A stretch of 64,000 nucleotides of DNA from Beroe ovata (Eukaryota; Ctenophora; Nuda; Beroida; Beroidae). The stretch is taken from NCBI GenBank assembly GCA_946803715.1, contig CAMPET010000143.1, positions 49,753 to 113,752 on the forward strand, read 5' to 3'. A program made the translations under genes and the position numbers. Numbering within the stretch: the first letter of the stretch is position 1; the number at the start of each line of letters is the position of its first letter. Of the stretch, positions 1-11,785 are shown piece by piece. Below the pieces are notes generated by a model. It saw nothing but the letters and a program-made list of their open reading frames with translations, did no database searches and was not told the origin of the DNA.

Positions 1-9
1 CACACTCTA

Positions 10-50
<41 letters not shown>
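1..50. repeat. (CA)n microsatellite
   Basis: A run of CA dinucleotides with two interruptions opens the window. It has no coding content. Confidence 0.95.
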
Positions 51-652
51 GATAAACAGTGTAACAAGAAGCGATACTGCAGTGAATGTTGTCCACATTA
101 CAACCCCCCCTCTCTAGCAGCTGTCAAATAAAGCATGGCAATAATACCACCCCAACCCCAATATTAGATTGGTTACTCACAACTATTATCCACCAATCAC
201 AGTGCGCTATCTCGTGATAGCAATACTTGGTATATAGTTCATACTCAATACTCAGTACTCACGATGATTGATTCCAAATTCAGGTAGAAACATTCAACAT
301 TATCAAGGGACACAACTGAATAGATATTACCTCCAAAAACTAAACCTAAATCGTTAAAACAAAGATAGTTCGCTCAGAGTGCTCAGGATGGAAGCAAATG
401 ACCAAAGTGTTGCCATGACAACAGTTTTTCTGGAAATCCCAACTACGAATAGAATCTGCGCTTTGCAAAACAATGATTTCTCTCATTTCTACGTTCCTTC
501 GGATTCGCCTACCTTTACTACACCATGATATGTACTAAATAATGTAGTAGAGCAAACATGTAAACGGTTTCCGAATATGTATCCGCAGGCAGGTGATTAT
601 CATGTAGTTGTCGATAATAAGCACTGTAACCATGGCAACACATTGAGTGTTC
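51..652. other. Gene-free stretch downstream of HDHD5
   Basis: I see no credible exon, RNA gene or repeat here beyond the opening microsatellite. It holds the 3' flank of the minus-strand HDHD5-like gene; no clear polyadenylation signal was found. Confidence 0.6.
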
Positions 653-1912
653 TCACGGTAGTAACCACTGAACAAAGGACGAGAAATCATCACACAGAAT
701 GTCAACTCTAATACCGTCCTGGACACTTGCTCGCTTACTCTGCACCACTAGACCTTTTTCCACTGCTCCGGAACTTCTCCTCTCATACAACCCAGTGCAA
801 ACAAGAACAGAGACAGCCCCATTGTTGTTAGCTCCTACCACATCCACATCTACATTGTCCCCCACCCCATATATTGTGTCCAGAGTCAGTCCCAACTTGT
901 CACATTGCACGTGCAGTGCGCGCCGCGCGTACTCATACGTGAGACGAGTGGGCTTGCCGCACCACTCAACCTGCAGCTCTCGGCCCCTCATCTCACGGTA
1001 TAGTGAGGATAGTGCGTGGATGAATGCTCCGCAAGCTAGTCGCGGCATGTGGTACTCACTAGCCCATACCAAATCTGGATTACATGCGATAATTGGGAGC
1101 TGGCAGGTGTCAATGTGTTGAGTGGTGTCACGAGATAAAGTCCCGTTACTAAGCAACAAGTCGAGTAGGAACTGTATGTGAGCATCCCAATTCACTGGTG
1201 TATTGGAAACCACTATCCCCTCTATCGGAAAATAGGAGGGTAGGGAGCCTGGCAAAACGCCAGATTTCAAAGCTGCTCGGTTTTTGTGAGAAATGACGTC
1301 AAACATGGGTATGTCACGGAGAACATCTTGTAATGTGACGGGATGAGAGAAGCCCAAGTCTCGAGCAACATCAGCTAACTCCTGTCCCTGCCCTGCGAAA
1401 AACACACTCTTGCTGTGCCACTCAGAGAGTAGCCTGAGGGGGCTATCCACTAAAACTATTTGACTGGCATCAATGTTAACACCCAGTCGCTCGGATAACT
1501 CTGTAGCTTTGGCTGCTTCTGAACGAGCGGATCCGTTTGTTAGGAACACAATGGGTCGAGTCAAGTTCCTCCTCTCATCACTGAGTTTCCTGAACGCATC
1601 AATAGTGCCTTCTACCGTCTTAGAGCCCCTGATCAGCACACCATCAATATCGAGGAGCAGACCAAATGTGGTGGCCCTTGCTCCTGTTGCTAGGGAACGA
1701 GTTTGTGTTGCTAAGGAACGAGTTTGTGTTGCTAAGGAACGATTTCGTGTTGCCACGGAACATGTTGGAGATGTGCTTTCTAAAACAACAGTTTGGAGTC
1801 GCTTTGTAACCAAACATCGCGAGAGGAATGCCGAGCAAAACAGCCGTTTCAACACATGGGGGGACATGGCGACATTACCAACTACAAGTACAGAAGTGTA
1901 TGTTAGTAACAA
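653..1912 (-). CDS. HDHD5: HDHD5-like HAD-superfamily hydrolase, mitochondrial
   Basis: Single-exon frame of 419 codons, close to the usual length of the HDHD5/CECR5 family. HAD motif I is at residues 87-96 (LDIDGVLIRG, nucleophile Asp88 and Asp90), motif II at 123-128 (FLTNGS), the conserved GKPT lysine at 319-322, and the metal-binding motif at 349-353 (GVGDN) followed by DVDVVGAN. The N-terminus is rich in Arg, Ser and Leu with no acidic residues near the start, as expected of a mitochondrial presequence. The Met at residue 16 (MSPHVLKRLF) is an equally good or better start. Residues 58-76 hold about three tandem copies of RSLATQT, encoded by a 21-bp DNA repeat, inside the presumed presequence. 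Physiological substrate is not defined for the family. The gene lies downstream of CCT6 on the same strand. No intron is needed. Confidence 0.88.
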   Translation of the reverse strand: MLLTYTSVLVVGNVAMSPHVLKRLFCSAFLSRCLVTKRLQTVVLESTSPTCSVATRNRSLATQTRSLATQTRSLATGARATTFGLLLDIDGVLIRGSKTVEGTIDAFRKLSDERRNLTRPIVFLTNGSARSEAAKATELSERLGVNIDASQIVLVDSPLRLLSEWHSKSVFFAGQGQELADVARDLGFSHPVTLQDVLRDIPMFDVISHKNRAALKSGVLPGSLPSYFPIEGIVVSNTPVNWDAHIQFLLDLLLSNGTLSRDTTQHIDTCQLPIIACNPDLVWASEYHMPRLACGAFIHALSSLYREMRGRELQVEWCGKPTRLTYEYARRALHVQCDKLGLTLDTIYGVGDNVDVDVVGANNNGAVSVLVCTGLYERRSSGAVEKGLVVQSKRASVQDGIRVDILCDDFSSFVQWLLP

Positions 1913-2262
1913 TATCTCAGATCATCGGGTAACAGTACATGACACTACATGTATATTGTATAATGTATATTGCTTATTTGAAATCTCTCATTTTTTAATT
2001 AACATGTGATGATAGAATTTAGAACGTCCAAATGTGGATTGTGGATCAATGAAACAACTCGAGTCTTTATGAAAATTATAAAATTAAACACTTCACAAAT
2101 AGGGGGAAAGGGTGTTAAATAACGATGATATATTATACACTCAGACATCCATCAGTTCGTTGATTGTTGGTTAACGTGACACTTTTCACGTGTCACACAC
2201 ACTTGTCACGTGTCACACACACTTGTCACGTGTCGCAGATGTCATGGTAACGGACGAGGAAG
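1913..2262. other. Spacer between CCT6 and HDHD5
   Basis: About 350 bp between the CCT6 stop and the HDHD5 start, AT-rich apart from the CACGTG-containing tandem repeat at 2187-2236. It must hold the CCT6 3' end and the HDHD5 promoter. Confidence 0.6.
2187..2236. repeat. 20-bp tandem repeat carrying CACGTG
   Basis: Two and a half copies of a 20-bp unit starting CACGTGTCACAC lie between the CCT6 stop codon and the HDHD5 start. Each copy carries a CACGTG palindrome (E-box core), so the array could act as a regulatory element for the minus-strand HDHD5 gene. That role is inference only. Confidence 0.85.
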
Positions 2263-4869
2263 CTAGCCCTTGAGGGAAGACATACCAGCTCGCATTACCT
2301 GAGGAAGGTTGATTGGAGTTTCCAAGAACATTGAACAAGTCATGGAGAGATTGGGGCAAATTTCCTCAAAAGGGAATATGTGATTAGGCTATCAACTTCT
2401 GCGACAGAGTGGTCTGTACGGAACCCCGCGGTTTCGATTCCTTGCCGTACAGCATGGATCTCCACCGTGTTCGCCAGGCTAGGCACATAACCACTCTATC
2501 TTGACCCAAGTCGATTTTAAATGCCCCGTTATTACACATCAGTACATAACACACGGGCTGATCTCGACTTCAGGGAGAAGGGGGCATTCATTTTAAAATG
2601 GATATCATGTTTAAAATGAACAGAGTGTTACCTCATCCACAATGAGAAGGTTGGATGAAATGACTGTACATGAGTTGAGCAGCTGTTTCTTCACGCAGTA
2701 ATTATCCCAAACTCCTGCCTCTCCGGGGAACATGGCTTCACCCGACACCAGATCCAGCCCAACCTGTGAAACAGAGAGAGAGTGAGAGAGAGCGCGCGAG
2801 GGGAGTGCTCACAACGATCAAAACAACACTCACGGGGGATTCGAAACCCTTGTACTCTTGTAGAAGTTTGACAAGACACTCCTGAGCATCATGGCCACCG
2901 TTCTGTGCCAAACATTTTGGAATAATGAGCATAGCCTCAGCAAAAGCCTGCACGCCGAGCCTCTGCTTTCCACGCACCTCATTCTTGTACTCTTGCAGAG
3001 CCTATGAACGACAGATGCAAATTAACTGTTGAATCATGGGCACGAAATATAAACTTGAACCATACCAGCAGCTATCCCACCTGATAAACAGCGATCTCAA
3101 ATGCTCCAGCACCAGCCACCACTGCCTTGTCCTCCAGAGCATTCTTCACTGCTCTCAAACCATCTCTCACAGCATCCTTTATCTGTGTCAATGTGTGCTT
3201 GTTGGGTCCCTTAATGAGGATCGTCACACTCTGAGGATTCTCACACTCCTCAATAAAGGAGAATTTATCATCTCCTAGGACATGCTCGTAGAAAAGTCCT
3301 GCATGTCCCAGCTGCTCTGGTTTGAGATCGTCCACGCTATTCACGGCTGTGCCTCCACATGCTAGTACTATCCGTTCCATGTTCCGGCGTTTGGCTCGTC
3401 GCAGAGCCACAATACCTTCCCGGGCGAGAGCGTCGAGTGAGTTTGGATCCACACCCTTCTGGTTGATAACGACAAAACCTTTGTCTGAGTTCCCCACCAC
3501 CTCTCTCTTCAAATCAATAATCTGAGAGAAGGTAAGTTAGTTCCAAATTTGTCAATTATCAAATGGGAATGAATCCCCTGCAATAAAATGACAAAACCTG
3601 CTGGACTTTGTCATCGCAATGGGCTCTCTCAGCTTTCACCAACTTCTCTCTTTCATCAGCGCTTTTGTAGAAAAAGCCAGAGTTCACTTCACTTTTCTCA
3701 TACTCAAGGCTGACATTGCATGTCAAAATGAATGCATCGGTCACTTTCTTGGGCATATCTGGATGTCGTGCACCATGGTCCATCACGATTCCCTTCACAA
3801 GTTTGGTGTCCATCTCTGTTTTATGCTCCATTTCCATTATCTGAAATTGAGTTACAAGTGATAACCGCAACTATCTCAATAATGAGCAATTAAAAGAAAT
3901 CACAGGAATAGTAACATACCTCAACCATATGAAGATCTATAGGTTCATTCTTCTTGACAATTGCTAAAACTGCGTCAACAACAACTTCAGTTAACAGATC
4001 AGCCATCTGATTCTTCACCTGTTGCAGTCAAATTTTATGTTATGGTCGAATCTTATATTATGGACAGAGGTTCACAAGCTGCTTAGAAGCTGCTTTACTT
4101 ACTTTTGTCCTCAATGAAGTTCTGGCAACATCTATCAAATCATCACGAGAAAATTTTTTCACAGCCATTTTCTCAAGGACCTCCAAAGCTTTCTTTTTAG
4201 CAAGATCGAAGCCCTCAGCGGCAACTCGGGGATGTAAACCATCAGCTATGTAAACCTTGGCTTGCTTGAGCAGTTCTCCAATTATCAACACATTTGATGT
4301 GGTTCCATCACCAGTGATATCATCCTGAGTGCATAGTGAATTTCCCAACAAATGAACAAGATTTGATTTATACAGCAAGGAGGAATAATATCATATATGC
4401 TACCACTATAAGCATGATTAGATAACATCAATTTAACCAACCTGAGCAGTTGCTACTCTAGCTATGAGGGATGCAGTGGGATGCTGAATCTGCATCTCAT
4501 GAAGCAAAACATTTCCATCCTTTGTTATCTTTATGTCTCCGGCCCCACCAACCAACATCTTCATAGTACCCTTTGGACCAAGATTGGTTCGGAGAACATC
4601 TTGAAGCCCCATAGCCGCTGATCAACATATAGTCGTTTTTAAAAACTATAGTTACAGACAACAAGCACACATAAGACAATCAAATGAAGTCAACTTTAAA
4701 TTCAATTCCTTCATTCAACATACTTTCCCACTATTTAAAATTCCTCAGACATAGCTTTATAAAGCTTTGTATATTGGATATAGAATATCTCACCACTTAT
4801 GTTAAGGTCAAGAGCCTGAGCTGCTCTGGCTACTTCAGCTTTTGGGTTCAATTTCTTAACTGCTGCCAT
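2263..4869 (-). CDS. CCT6: T-complex protein 1 subunit zeta (CCT6), nine exons
   Basis: Subunit of the cytosolic CCT/TRiC chaperonin, which folds actin, tubulin and other proteins in an ATP cycle. Exons (minus): 4869-4794, 4617-4442, 4324-4103, 4018-3920, 3840-3598, 3521-3081, 3001-2834, 2763-2632, 2298-2263. All junctions are GT-AG and all phases agree, giving 530 codons plus TAG, against 531 in the human protein. The start ([16 protein letters not shown]) and end ([11 protein letters not shown]) match the family. ATP-site motifs are intact: NLGPKG and GDGTTSN in exons 2 and 3, and GAGA in exon 6. The gene is complete and shows no sign of decay. The promoter must lie upstream of 4870. Confidence 0.97.
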
Positions 4870-7142
4870 TATATCCCTAATTGGATTGTCATTGAATCAT
4901 CAAAGTGATACATCAGCCACAATCGAATATAAAATATGTATTGTTGTGCACATTGTTATGTTAATGAATGATATTTAACTCAAATCGAGTCTGAAATGAA
5001 TGATTATGGTGCATGTCAAAATAATTGGATGAAACAACAGATCAATGTACTTTATGAAAAGATATATTTCAGAAAAGAAAGATTCTTTTGAGACATAAAT
5101 CTGCAAGACTTTTCTTCAACTCTGTCTTTTATAACTGAAGAACATATGTATTTGATAATTGTGCTGTAAAATATATAATTCAATTCAATTCAATGAACCC
5201 CACCAAGATCACTTTAAGTAGACATTGTGGTGAGCAGATCTAAAATGAATCACACCAAGATGAGTGGTGTGCAGGCATCATCAGTCCAATACCTACCTCA
5301 GCTTTTGGGGTGCTTAAAGATCAATGATTATCTAACTGATAAATGCAGTGTAGGAGGTAACATTACATAAAAATTGTGGAAACTATCTATCTGCCCCCAT
5401 ACAATGTCCTCATTATCATGAAGATAAGGTCAGGTTTGTTGACTTATTACAAGAAGTTGTATCACAAGTGCACAGAGTAATACTGTACTGTGAAAATCAT
5501 GATTTTCATGAGGGATTCATTTTTGCGAACATTTTTTTAAATGAAAATCCGCAAAAAAAACTGCTTCGAATTTAAATTTCGGTGTTCATGGTTTATACAA
5601 AAGATTTAAATTTTAATATTCAGCTAAAATTGGAAATCCAAATTCTTATCTTTGATGATAAATAGGACGAGTAGTGTTGTTACGAACATTTTACTGTAGC
5701 AATAAAACGAAGCGTTGATCTGTTGTAATATTTCAATTCATCTGTCATGAATCATAATCATACATCTGAAGATATTGGTTTAATAGCAAGCTGATAATTA
5801 ATCACCCGTGTCAATATACAATGTACAATATTCTACCTACGTANCTATTGATGCTGAGTGCGAATCACGTCAAAGCGGCGCGCAGCGCAAACAACTAAAC
5901 ATTGCTGCATGCTGGCGAGACTATTATATTGCGCGGCGCGACGGGAAGAATCAGTCTTTAAATTAATGAAAGCATTTTTGCCAGTGAAACATTTCTTTTC
6001 CATGTTCATCGTCGACATTCCTGATGAATTGTGAATGACCATCAAGAATTTCTCAATTTCGTGCGATTGGCGCGCCGCGGGCAATAGCGAGTCTCTTGTA
6101 GGATTTCACCCTATAAATCCCCTTACTGGCGGGATTTTATCCCTGGCAAGGGCGGATTGAAAATCGCGCGCACCGACGGTAGGGTAAAATCCTACAAGTA
6201 CAACGAGTCTCAATCCGGACTACATTGCTTGCGCAGGCAACAACGGACTGTCTACATGAAATGTCATGTGGTTGTATACGCAGGCGTTGTCTATTTTGGG
6301 ATTACGTCAAATAGTCGCGTTAAACAATGCAGAATTCTCACTAATCAACTGTCTGTAAGACATTGGACTCAAATGGACGTATTTTGGTGCCAAATTGTCA
6401 TGTTCAATACGCATGACACACACTTAGTGCATGAATCGCTATGGCCAGTGAGACAATTACTGAAATACCAGCTTCACGTTCATCAACAGGATCTTTTTGT
6501 AATTGCATAGTATCCATTGAACACAACTGAGCAAAAATACCAAAATCTTCATTTATTTCAGGGATGTTCTGTGTTCACAGGACATGTTCTTACTGGACAC
6601 AATCGACACAATTACATATCTTATGACCCTTCTGCCAAGAGTTGTGGTTCACCAGAAAAAATCAAATATGCCCTAACACATTGAATAACTTGGTGTGCAA
6701 TGGACACAATTATTTAGAGGTATTTTTCAGTCTATATTACTATTTGCGTCTTCTCGAGAGGCAAGGTTTTGTGTCACAATCAATCCAAGTACCTATAGGA
6801 AAGTCACTGCTGAGAATAAAACCATAAATTCTTAGCTCCGGCTGGACTTCGACAAAATTATGCTGGAATAAAACCCGAAGTTGAAAGGCGGTCTGTTTTT
6901 GTAATTTGTACCCATATGGGTGTCGGTGACACCCTGTCTTTTCATTTCAGGTGCTGTGAATTTTCAATTAATGGGATAAAATCCTCGAATTGTATTTCAT
7001 CGATGTAGGTTGAAACAGAGGATAGCTACGTTTTATTTTTTTCAAATCGAGCTTATAGTTATACATACATGAATAATATTTTTGAAGCAAAATTCCTATT
7101 TCCAGATCTAATTGAGGCGTCGATTAACTAAAAGGTGCCCTG
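4870..7142. other. Gene-poor stretch upstream of CCT6
   Basis: No exon with recognisable protein content. It contains the CCT6 5' flank, an AT-rich stretch (5480-5840), a single N at 5844 marking a contig join, a GC- and CpG-rich patch around 5870-6080, and the inverted repeat at 6095-6198. A 79-codon minus frame (5845-6084) and a 117-codon plus frame (6157-6510) lie here. Neither has domain-like composition or splice partners, and I do not call them genes. Confidence 0.6.
6095..6198. repeat. Imperfect inverted repeat, 20-bp arms
   Basis: The arm at 6095-6114 (CTTGTAGGATTTCACC...) is matched by the reverse complement of 6179-6198 with about two mismatches, enclosing some 64 bp. This is the geometry of a small foldback or MITE-like element. 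Target-site duplications are not evident. Confidence 0.6.
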
Positions 7143-7256
7143 GCAACCACTGGTCAGCATAGCAACCACTGGTCAGTATAGCAACCACTGGTCAGCATAG
7201 CAACCACTGGTCAGCATAGCAACCACTGGTCAGCATAGCAACCACTGGTCAGTATA
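7143..7256. repeat. 19-bp minisatellite, six copies
   Basis: Six full copies of a 19-bp unit (GCAACCACTGGTCAGCATA with C/T variation near the end), plus a degenerate seventh. They start about 40 bp beyond the stop codon of the minus-strand CAP gene, so they probably fall in its 3' UTR or flank. Confidence 0.95.
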
Positions 7257-7295
7257 GCGACCACCAGTAACCATGGTTACAGCATTAGTCCCATG

Positions 7296-9349
7296 TTAAC
7301 AATTGTTGCAGGACTTGTAGCAACTGCTCTTTATAGCAGGGTGGTTGCAGTCATAACCACTGTTGAAGTATCCTTGACAGTTGGGATCCGCGTTCTTGCA
7401 TTTGGCAGGGTCGATCTCGTGGGGAGCTGGTGTTCTCGCTGTAAAAACAGGTAAAATCAGTCATCAGAGAATGGTAACTACGGTAATCGATTACAGGAGG
7501 AATAGATGGTTGCTATGGTAACTGAGGACCACAAAGAGGAATGCATGCTCGACATGGTAACTAACCACCAGGTTTCCTAGGCTGAACATTGTAAGAGTAG
7601 TCCTGGTACCGCTGTCCACTTGTGTGGAAGTTTCCTTGCGGAGTGTACTTGGCAACAATGTATGTGTGGGAATATCCACTGCAGAGAGTAAGTGTTTTTG
7701 CATGTGGGATGAATCACACAGAGTTGCATCATACCGACACATTGAGCAATGATCACCTACCCTCCGACATCGACAATCGTGATGCCGACTCCTACTCGGT
7801 TAGACGCCCGCCACACGAGTTGAGTGAAGTGACCGACGGCCTTACCGTTCTTGGACTGAGCTGTGCCGTAGTCATAGTCATTGATTTCGCTATACCTGGA
7901 GGAAACATCATTAGTATTGATTAATGACTGATCAGTGAATCAGTGAATCAGCGCTCAGTGATTTAGTGAATCAGCGATCAGTGAATCAGTGAATCAGCGA
8001 TCAGTAATTCAGTGGTCAATGAATCAGTGATCATTGAATCAGCGACTGTGGTACTAACCAGGATAGTGCAGCATCGACGCAATCTCCCTTGGCCGTGCCC
8101 ATACTCCAGTACATGTTCTCTCCCTCTCCCGCTGAGTGTTCATGAGTCATCTTGCCCTGGCGAGCTGTGTCTCGTCGGGCATTCTCATCGGACCATCTCT
8201 GGGCACGGGCAGCAAGGTTGCTGTCCCATGACATGGTCCCCGTATTCTGGTGAAGTGCCCTCAACTTGTTGTGAGCGGTTACACACTGGGCAGAGTCCAC
8301 TCCTGATCAAGATAAATGTGTGTGTGTCTTTGTCTGTGTATGTGTGTGTGCGTCTTTGTCTGTGTGTATGTGTGTGTGTGTGTGTTTGTGTGTGTGTGTA
8401 TGTGTGTTTGTGTGAGTGGGTGGGTGTTTGTCTGTGTGTACTGTGTACTGTGTGTATGTGTGTAATGTGTATGTGTGTGTTCTGTGTGTCTGTGTGCGTC
8501 TGTGTCTGTTTGTGTGTCTCTGTGTGTGTCTGTGTATATGTGTGTCTGTGTGTCTGTGTCTGTGCTTGTGTGGGTGTGGGTGGGTGTATGGTCATTGAAC
8601 TATGGGCGGGTGGATGGATTGTTGTGACCAAAGCATGCAGAAAGGAATTCGGTTCTCTCCGGTTTGAAGGGGGTTCCTAAAGATCACAGACAGAGAGAAA
8701 GAGGACTAGTTCTGGATAACTTTGCGACGGATGAACACCGTATCACCACTACTGAAGTACAACTCATAGGTAGAGCGGATGGACATGCTAGCTGGACAAG
8801 ATACTTGCAAACGCCGTCCTACAGTGATCATCACGGGGGGTTGCATCATGCAGAAGACATTTATTGACATGAATCCCTTACCCCCAACATCGCCACCACT
8901 ATTTCCACCATTATTGTTCCCGCCATTATTATTCCCGCCATTATTGTTCCCGCCATTATTGTCTGTTCTGTAGTCAGTGCACGTGCTACATTTACAATGG
9001 GCGTCTGTGTTGCCACACCAGCCGCTAGGGGCACAGCACGGATGCTCCCCAGTGGGATTACAAATAGTGGGCTGTCCATTAACCGGGTAGTTGGGCCCAC
9101 AACGGCCGTCATTTCGCCAGTATTGAACTGTGGCGGAACCTAGCGTGGAGCGAACATCACACTCACAGAGAGAGAAAGGTGAGAAACACCACGAAACACA
9201 AACACACACACACACAGTCACAAAAACAGACTGACGTCTGGCAAACACCCAACATATGACTCATAGTCATATGCAAGTCCCCACTTACCAGCCTCGATTC
9301 CATTGAAGCAACAGAGCACAGCTACAGTTGCTATGACAACTTGCAACAT
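7296..9349 (-). CDS. Secreted CAP (CRISP/SCP) protein with WCG Cys-rich module and ShKT-like tail
   Basis: Six exons on the minus strand: 9349-9289, 9139-8882, 8302-8059, 7895-7761, 7678-7566, 7438-7296. All are GT-AG with consistent phases, giving 317 residues. Residues 1-20 form a signal peptide. Residues 24-72 form a Cys-rich module (WRNDGRCG ... PCCAPSGWCGNT ... CTDYR) of a type common in invertebrate extracellular proteins and loosely like chitin-binding domains. An Asn/Gly linker follows, built on a 15-bp DNA repeat. The CAP domain spans about 108-265 with the signature HEHSAGEGEN and GHFTQLVW, so the CAP cavity histidines are present. The last 35 residues carry six cysteines in ShKT-like spacing. 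It is secreted; partner and activity are unknown. It is head-to-head with a smaller CAP paralogue at 10601. Confidence 0.9.
7921..8045. repeat. Degenerate tandem repeat in CAP intron 3
   Basis: Repeats of the theme GATCAGTGAATCAGTGAATC fill most of the intron between CAP exons 3 and 4. Non-coding. Confidence 0.85.
8310..8590. repeat. (TG)n-rich microsatellite in CAP intron 2
   Basis: A long imperfect TG/TGTC tract follows the polypyrimidine side of the exon 3 acceptor on the minus strand. Cys/Val and Thr/His frames seen here in both directions are products of the repeat, not genes. Confidence 0.95.
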
Positions 9350-10600
9350 CGCGAGAGTTTCTATGGAGAGATGGAACAGTTAGTAATACTGACTCGGACC
9401 GGGTATCAGACGATAATGCGTGATAAACAGTCGCTAAATCAGTAGTTCTGGGGGCAGAACTTGGAGAAATATGCTTATTGCCCGGGCCCGGTTGCTTATG
9501 AAGCTGCTCACAAGGCGCCCTGCAGGCGACAAACATTCTCACCCCTACCCAGCCTCCATTGTTCCCATTCTTTGACACGGTGTCACGTGACTCACCAATG
9601 ATGAATGGGGAATTCCTTTCATCACTGTAATAGCTTTTTTTCAACTTTGAATAACTTCCTCCGAACCCAACTTTGAAAGGGGAAAGGGTTTTACCTCTAT
9701 ACCAGCTTGAACTGCAACAATGGAGTTATTATGAAAGTGAAAAGTTAAAGTTTGAACTCCTTTAAATTGATGTAGTCTTTAAGGCGCCATTTGCAAAATG
9801 GGTCTTGGTGTAAATTATGGACTGATATTATGATAGAAGCTACAACTACAAGCTTAATCCATAATCTCGAAAAATGAGGCGGTGATTTCAAGAATCAGTC
9901 TGATCTCACTGTTCGAACATTAGCTCCCCTTCTCAAACATCCAGCTGGTATTTTTTGTCCTGAAAACACCTATCAGGCAGAGCCACGCCCTATCTGTGGA
10001 TGAATATGATAAATTATCCCACAAAATGACCTAATGACAAATTATGAAAATTCCTAATTGTTTTTGATAAACGGGGGAGCGATAACTTTGACTGTCATTG
10101 AATTTGGAGCAGCCGTTTATCAACCATGACAGGGTAAACACAACTCCCTGTTTTACTATAACTCACGGGAGTTAGTCACACTTTGATTGAGGGCAAAACA
10201 CGCACACAGAAACACGTGCTGAGTCGCCATTCTCTAACAATAACCGTCACTAAAGACACACCTAATTTTGCCTCACTATCCAATAACATAGCATAAAGTC
10301 AAACACATCGATTACCCGTGTTAAAATGGGAATTTTATGTCTTTCGCACAACAAGGACTATAGTGTGTGTGTGAGAGAGATATTACGGTAATATAAATAA
10401 GTTGTTTTTGAGGGAAAGTGTGTCTCTAATTATCGCGTTCCATTGGTTCCCTTGGTTCTCGGGGGCGGCCAGGGGAACTTTCCGAGGGAGTGAGGGGCGG
10501 GTATGCAGAGATGGAAAATATAATATAGATCACTGCTGATTTTAAATGTGATTTCCCAAGTTCTCTATCATTGACAAATTTGTGTTGCTATAGAAACGAG
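9350..10600. other. Shared upstream region of the divergent CAP pair
   Basis: 1.25 kb between two start codons that point away from each other, so both CAP promoters must lie here. I see no exon. A TA-rich patch at 10515-10530 is about 75-85 bp upstream of the plus-strand start. No specific factor site can be supported. Confidence 0.6.
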
Positions 10601-11380
10601 ATGTTGCGAGCTGTTGTCATGGTGACAGCAATTGCTGCTTGGTGTTGCTTAACTAGGGCAGGTATGATGCAATATATTCCCAATATGCCGAGTTATCAGT
10701 AGGCCGCAGTAGGGGACGACAACTACAAACAACACGTTAATTTCGTCATGAACACGGTGTTTACCAAGTCGTGAACTCCCTCCCTCACTGTTGCCATGAC
10801 AACTCCCTCCCTCCCTCACTGTTGCCATGACAACACTCTCCCTAGACCCGAGCAAGTCGGTGTGTCTGGATGTCCACAACCAGCTCCGGGCTCTCCACGA
10901 GGACACAAAGAACCTGAAGTGGGACGATGAGCTTGCAGCGAATGCGGAACGATGGGCTAAGGAGCTGGTCAAGAAGGGAAAGTCTGTTCACGAGCACGTG
11001 AAGGGGGAAGGAGAGAACATCTATTGGGCCAGTGGGGCTGGGGCAAGCGATGCTGACTGTGTCAATGCGGCCCTTTCTTGGTGAGGAACAGGACCGTCAC
11101 ACGGTTACCATGTTGCCATGGCTACCATGTTGTTGATATTAAAACGTTGCCTTGGTTACCATGCTGCCATGGTTTCCATCTCGACTATCAACTACATCCT
11201 GTTAGGTATAACGAGATCAAGGATTGGAACTGGGCGATGTCTAAAAGTAATGGAGGAGTGACAACTCACTTCACACAACTCATCTGGGCTGATACAACAG
11301 ATGTCGGTGTCGGAACAGCACGAGGACTTAACAGTCAAGGGTGGGTGTCACATTGTATGTGTGTGTGTGTGTGTGTGTGN

Positions 11381-11412
<32 letters not shown>

Positions 11413-11785
11413 AGATTGCTGATATTGTCATGTTTCTATTGCATATAATTGCAGGAAAGATATTGTATTTGTGGTGGCCAAATATAAGTCCAAAGGAAAT
11501 TGGATATCCGAATACCCAACAAAAGTTAAGCCCTTGAAGCGTGGAGGTTAGTTCAATACTCAATTTGCGATAATTCTCAACAGGCACAACCCATGCTTCT
11601 CACCTCAAATCCATGCTCCTCACGTCCTCATTCCCCTAATTCCCGCAGCAAAGAAGCCCATGCTCCACGAGCTGTACGCGCCTAAGTGCATGGACTCGAG
11701 CAAGTCGTGCCCTAGGTGGAAGTGCGGAGATAACCCTAACGGTTTCATGTACCGATACTGCTACAAATCCTGCAACAAATGTTAG
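10601..11785 (+). CDS. Secreted CAP (CRISP/SCP) protein, short paralogue
   Basis: Five exons: 10601-10661, 10846-11080, 11206-11340, 11455-11546, 11649-11785, all GT-AG, giving 219 residues. Residues 1-20 are a signal peptide. The CAP domain begins with HNQLRALHED and contains HEHVKGEGEN and THFTQLIW. The C-terminus has six cysteines in the same ShKT-like arrangement as the neighbour. Exon 1 (61 bp) and the central CAP exon (135 bp) have exactly the same lengths and phases as in the divergent gene, showing common descent. This copy lacks the WCG module and Asn/Gly linker, so the neighbour gained them or this one lost them. Intron 3 contains a (GT)n tract with an assembly join at 11380. Confidence 0.9.
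11357..11410. repeat. (GT)n microsatellite with contig join
   Basis: GT tract inside intron 3 of the plus-strand CAP gene, broken by one N at 11380. Its true length is unknown. Confidence 0.95.

Noticed and set aside
699-1121. 140-codon plus-strand frame
   Set aside because: It lies wholly opposite the HDHD5 coding sequence and has no domain-like text; an antisense shadow. The same applies to 1473-2009.
2405-2475. tRNA-like B box (GGTTTCGATTCC)
   Set aside because: The segment does not fold into a cloverleaf, has no acceptor stem and the B box carries an extra base; it sits in CCT6 intron 8.
8185-8631. Long Thr/His and Cys/Val frames in TG tracts (also 35067-35447 and 37453-37926)
   Set aside because: Dinucleotide repeats lack stops in several frames. 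These are low-complexity artefacts.
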